Source: Sandaracinus sp964481145 (GTDB lineage: Bacteria; Myxococcota_A; Polyangia; Polyangiales; Sandaracinaceae). From it: a DNA stretch of 64,000 bases. The position numbers and the translations under genes are program-made. Shown here piece by piece: positions 62,301-64,000 of the stretch. The notes under the pieces were generated by a model. It was not told the DNA's origin. It saw only the letters and a list, made by a program, of their open reading frames with translations, and did no database searches. Within the stretch, counting starts at the first letter, position 1. Each line of letters starts with the position of its first letter. Location of the stretch: assembly GCA_964481145.1 (NCBI GenBank), contig CAYZTA010000019.1, forward strand, positions 26,231 through 90,230, given 5' to 3'.

Positions 62301-62434
62301 GGAACGCTGGGCTTGGACTACGGATCGCCACTCCTGTCGGCCCCATTGCGCTCGATTACGGATTCAATCTCGACCGCCGCGAAGATCTGGGTGAGCCGTT
62401 TGGGTCACTCCATTTCTCGATCGGACTCTTTTGA
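59396..62434 (+). CDS. tamA: BamA/TamA-family outer-membrane protein with many POTRA domains
   Basis: 1012 residues: a signal peptide (FLRILALLAAFVMPSGKVFA), about six or seven POTRA domains (for example IITRIELRGNSQIGSDELLSVLG, VREIQWEGASAHRDDVALSTLG, IYDVRTHGNEILTSRAALEAAG, IGDIQIEGASQTDHGMILDVI) and a C-terminal barrel from about 625. The barrel has GGVDTLRGFLHDQ, equivalent to the conserved VRGF lid motif, and ends in Phe (SLHFSIGLF). E. coli TamA has three POTRAs and about 577 residues, so this is a much larger version. The start is GTG 59396 overlapping the tamB stop (GTGA); TTG 59378 would add six residues. Works with TamB in outer-membrane assembly. Confidence 0.9.
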   Translation: MNLRFLRILALLAAFVMPSGKVFADVPPDLAGRPILSVEVEGGGSPNELHALGLAPSAELRRSTVRRAITRLLSTGRWADVRISAETREEGVILYVSLIPRMIITRIELRGNSQIGSDELLSVLGVREGIEIEQGTLPSSAQEAEELYANRGWVEAEVSLRLRDTDDPARKVLLIAVHEGEPLRVREIQWEGASAHRDDVALSTLGLGAGDILDRRRLDEGLRAVQVRLRERGWLEARVGEPTLEPTPRGVVLRIPLHEGRHYRVEMQGHEPLGADVVADVLELSSEPLSEPVLTAVRERIVQLYLRHGFHHVDVTLHRTRDPARIDQPRAARLLIEIEPGEQLQVIGVSFPGAGHFAPDFLRDQINSYLEEDLPAPDLLWPVDSDVVDRIGLSGRRARTRREVPAHVEVLPNHIWYEPTYLEATLHIAELYQAAGFLNARIGAPEMRELEDNRAVVTIPVFEGPRTLIYDVRTHGNEILTSRAALEAAGLERGDAFGYLPLEQARRRVRDLYAEHGYLFARIDPVVRFSPDGERAEIVFEVIERFPVSIGDIQIEGASQTDHGMILDVIRFHPGDLYRPSRLREGEERLRALGIFASVRITPADPDLAERVKPLVVTVTEHDPQSVGLSAGFATGEGARGTFEYGYRNLFGLALTLAVRIQLAYQVLFQDAELEQAITSSGRENVLNRLERRITLGFGFPWIPGLPHVRGALDLAHIRDNERDFGYDKNGVVLSFTWVPERFFALTLSGEIEHNAVQLFGERQNLRERIAQAIAAGDGRTQRLLRVPEGNTAIGSTRLSTSIDLRDNPFTPTRGVFAALSSEYVHSIASEIVDPMQPAFFSHFFKLTATVSGYIPITEQVVLAMQGRLGAILHAEEASRTYPNRAYYLGGVDTLRGFLHDQVIPEDQARLIRETDLNPLDIVRSGDFFYLFRLELRFPIVDALQAGVFADIGNVWASIGLIDRFAVRWNAGLGLRIATPVGPIALDYGFNLDRREDLGEPFGSLHFSIGLF

Positions 62435-62512
62435 TGCCAGTTCCTGTCGAGACAGCATTTGACACCTGAGTCAGTGCTCCTACACTCGGGCGCCCAAGAG
62501 GATATTCGACCC

Positions 62513-62719
62513 ATGGCCATTCCGGATTTCTTGATCGACAAGCGAGTCCTCCAACGCAACATCGACAAAAGCGTCGTCGAAGTGGGGCAGTACGAAAAGC
62601 TGCTGACATCGCTTCCTGACCGCGCGGACAACGTGGCGCTTGCCGCCACCGAAGAAGACGACGACATCGACGAGGAAGAAGACGACGAGGAAGAAGACGA
62701 TGACGAAGAGAGCGAATGA
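62513..62719 (+). CDS. acidic mini-protein, unknown function
   Basis: 68 residues: a basic-hydrophobic front (MAIPDFLIDKRVLQRNIDK), a central QYEKLLTSLPDRADN and a tail composed almost only of Asp and Glu. AAGAGGA ten bases upstream supports ATG 62513. It overlaps the DUF1844 gene by four bases (ATGA), so the two are made together. The front part looks conserved in structure rather than random, but I cannot name a family. The acidic tail could bind a basic partner or metal; this is speculation. Confidence 0.72.
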   Translation: MAIPDFLIDKRVLQRNIDKSVVEVGQYEKLLTSLPDRADNVALAATEEDDDIDEEEDDEEEDDDEESE

Positions 62720-63018
62720 TGCAGGACGAAGATCTTCGTGACGAGCCCCTCCCTGGCGGCGAAGGGACGCCTCCGATCGACTTCACGACCTTCATCTTGT
62801 CGATGAGCACGTCGTGCATGATCCACTTGGGCGAAATCGCGTCGCCCGAGGGAGGCACCACGGTCGACCTCGAGTCGGCTCGCCACACCATCGAAATCCT
62901 GCAAATGCTCGAAACCAAGACTGAAGGTCGATTGACGGGCGAAGAGGAGAACATGCTCTCGCACGTCATCGAAGACCTTCGCGCAAGATACCTCACGAAG
63001 TACAAAGCGCGTTCTTGA
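62716..63018 (+). CDS. DUF1844-family protein
   Basis: 100 residues matching DUF1844: IDFTTFILSMSTSCMIHLGEI, ESARHTIEILQMLETKTEGRLTGEEENMLSHVIEDLRARYL. Members occur widely in myxobacteria, Acidobacteria and relatives, often beside housekeeping genes, without an assigned function. Predicted all-helical and cytoplasmic. It lies between the acidic mini-protein (ATGA overlap) and the GTPase gene (start 10 bases after the stop), forming a three-gene unit. Confidence 0.88.
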   Translation: MMQDEDLRDEPLPGGEGTPPIDFTTFILSMSTSCMIHLGEIASPEGGTTVDLESARHTIEILQMLETKTEGRLTGEEENMLSHVIEDLRARYLTKYKARS

Positions 63019-63027
63019 AGCCGATCG

Positions 63028-63747
63028 ATGGATCTCGAGCAGATATTGCGCCGCGCGATGGAAGAAGCGATCCGCGAGCGAGGCCACGTCAATGTCCTCA
63101 TCGCTGGGCGCACTGGCGTAGGCAAGAGCACGTTGATCAACGCGACGTTCCAGGGCGACTTCGCGACCACGGGACAGGGGCGTCCGGTCACTCGCTCCAC
63201 CCGCGAGATCATCAAGCCTGGTTTGCCGCTCACCCTCTTCGATACGCGAGGGCTCGAGCTCGCCTCGTTTCGCCAGACGCTCGAGGAGCTCGAAGACGTG
63301 GTGCGTCTCCGCTGCACCGAGCTCGATCCCAAAAAGCACATCCACGTCGCGTGGATCTGCATCGGAGAAGACACTCGTCGCGTCGAGGAGGCCGAGACGG
63401 CCCTCTGTGAAGCGTTGTCTCGCCACGTTCCGGTGGTCGCGGTCGTGACCAAGGCGCGCGCCGATCATGGGTTTCGAGCGGAGGTCCAGAGGCTCCTGCC
63501 CCACGCGCGAAACGTCGTGCGCGTGCGATCGATCGCCGAAGAGCTCGACGACGGTCACAAGCTGCCGCCGATGGGCTTGGTGGAGCTCGTCGAGCTGACC
63601 TTCGAGCTCGTCCCCGACGGGCAGAAGCGAGCCTTCGTCGCAGCGCAGAAGGCATCCATCGAGCAAAAACAGAAGTCCGCGCAGAACGTGGTCATGGGGG
63701 CGGCAGCTGCTGCGGCAACGGCCGCGGCAGAACCCCAAACCAATTAA
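63028..63747 (+). CDS. Era/YcjF-like GTPase, apparently truncated before its DUF697 domain
   Basis: A TRAFAC GTPase with P-loop GRTGVGKS (residues 27-34), switch region STRE, G3 motif DTRG (72-75) and G4-like VVTKARAD. After the G domain the protein reads EQKQKSAQNVVMGAAAAAATAA, which is how the membrane-associated DUF697 domain of YcjF-like GTPases begins. Instead of continuing, it ends after EPQTN at a TAA in A-rich sequence. The visible 239 residues are therefore probably the N-terminal part of a longer protein. The first ATG (63028) lies 10 bases after the DUF1844 stop. Confidence 0.82.
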   Translation: MDLEQILRRAMEEAIRERGHVNVLIAGRTGVGKSTLINATFQGDFATTGQGRPVTRSTREIIKPGLPLTLFDTRGLELASFRQTLEELEDVVRLRCTELDPKKHIHVAWICIGEDTRRVEEAETALCEALSRHVPVVAVVTKARADHGFRAEVQRLLPHARNVVRVRSIAEELDDGHKLPPMGLVELVELTFELVPDGQKRAFVAAQKASIEQKQKSAQNVVMGAAAAAATAAAEPQTN

Positions 63748-63757
63748 AAAGACATAA

Positions 63758-64000
63758 ACAAACAAACACAACAAAAAGAAAATACTCGCCTGGTCGTACC
63801 TCTTTTATCTTGTCTGCGGACTTACGCTGGCCCTGGTCAGCGCTTCCTGGTTCGATACCGGCAACAACAGCCGGCTGACCGTGATCCTGGTGGTGGTCTT
63901 CTTTACCGGCATCATCCGCTCTTTCGCCGGCCCGGCCGCCAACAGCATGATCGCCGCCATCGTATCCCGCGAACAGTTGCAAAAAGCCATCTCCTATAAT
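63758..64000 (+). CDS. MFS transporter fragment (no start, runs off the window)
   Basis: From 63758 to the end one frame reads without stop: NKKKILAWSYLFYLVCGLTL, then a hydrophobic run (LTVILVVVFFTGIIRSFAGP) and NSMIAAIVSREQLQKAISYN. This is the segment of major facilitator proteins that follows cytoplasmic motif A (DRxxRKKIL) through spans 3-4 and into the PREQL loop of EntS/TMS5-like exporters. There is no start codon or ribosome site and the N-terminal spans are missing. An A-rich 30-base linker separates it from the GTPase. Confidence 0.6.

Overview
The window looks like one stretch of a high-GC (about 60 % by eye) Gram-negative chromosome, most likely a myxobacterium or close relative (Myxococcota, Polyangiales-like). 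This is inferred from an EGF-repeat surface lipoprotein, many large polytopic glycan enzymes, a TamB/TamA pair, a DUF1844 gene beside an acidic mini-protein, and ATGA-overlapped operons. Genes are dense on both strands and no gap exceeds about 300 bases. There is one tRNA (Asp-GTC). I saw no rRNA, CRISPR array, prophage or full insertion sequence.

Layout. 1-10700: a cut-off gene end, PEP carboxylase, a protein ending in an eIF1/SUI1 domain, OsmC-like protein with CysM and divergent CysE (cysteine synthesis), an SDR, a CBS-pair protein, a small Rho_N-like protein, an EGF/LamG lipoprotein and a patatin. 10694-21420: a UgtP-like glycosyltransferase, then a tightly overlapped minus-strand operon (mmsA, acyl-CoA dehydrogenase, 3-hydroxyisobutyryl-CoA hydrolase, mmsB, prpB, prpC, prpD). 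It links the end of valine breakdown to propionyl-CoA disposal by the methylcitrate cycle. It is divergent from an ScfR/RamB-type regulator across a region full of TTTGC boxes. The acyl-CoA dehydrogenase is broken by an internal deletion. 21529-26671: tRNA-Asp, a protease-like/beta-barrel protein, trpE and a large unknown zinc-ribbon protein.

26837-40285 and 46217-50713: a long envelope/glycan region with a trehalose-synthase-like GT4, five GT-C/YfhO-type multi-membrane proteins, a Dpm1-type polyprenyl-phosphate sugar transferase, a flippase-like LPG_synthase_TM protein, a methyltransferase, a murein endopeptidase and a beta-propeller lipoprotein. A tripartite RND efflux operon (pump, outer-membrane factor, adaptor) lies in the middle.

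50784-52226: a zinc-starvation-like module. A COG0523 GTPase (with a one-base frameshift in its CxCC motif) and a cysteine-free ribosomal protein L33 diverge from a perfect 35-bp palindrome that covers both promoters. Then come a 161-bp MITE-like element, ccmA-ccmB-tlpA, a DUF1285 gene, tamB-tamA, and an acidic mini-protein/DUF1844/GTPase cluster.

The last ~250 bases do not belong to the same coding context. The GTPase stops where its DUF697 domain should begin, and an MFS-transporter fragment without a start follows an A-rich linker, which suggests an assembly junction or a recombination scar.
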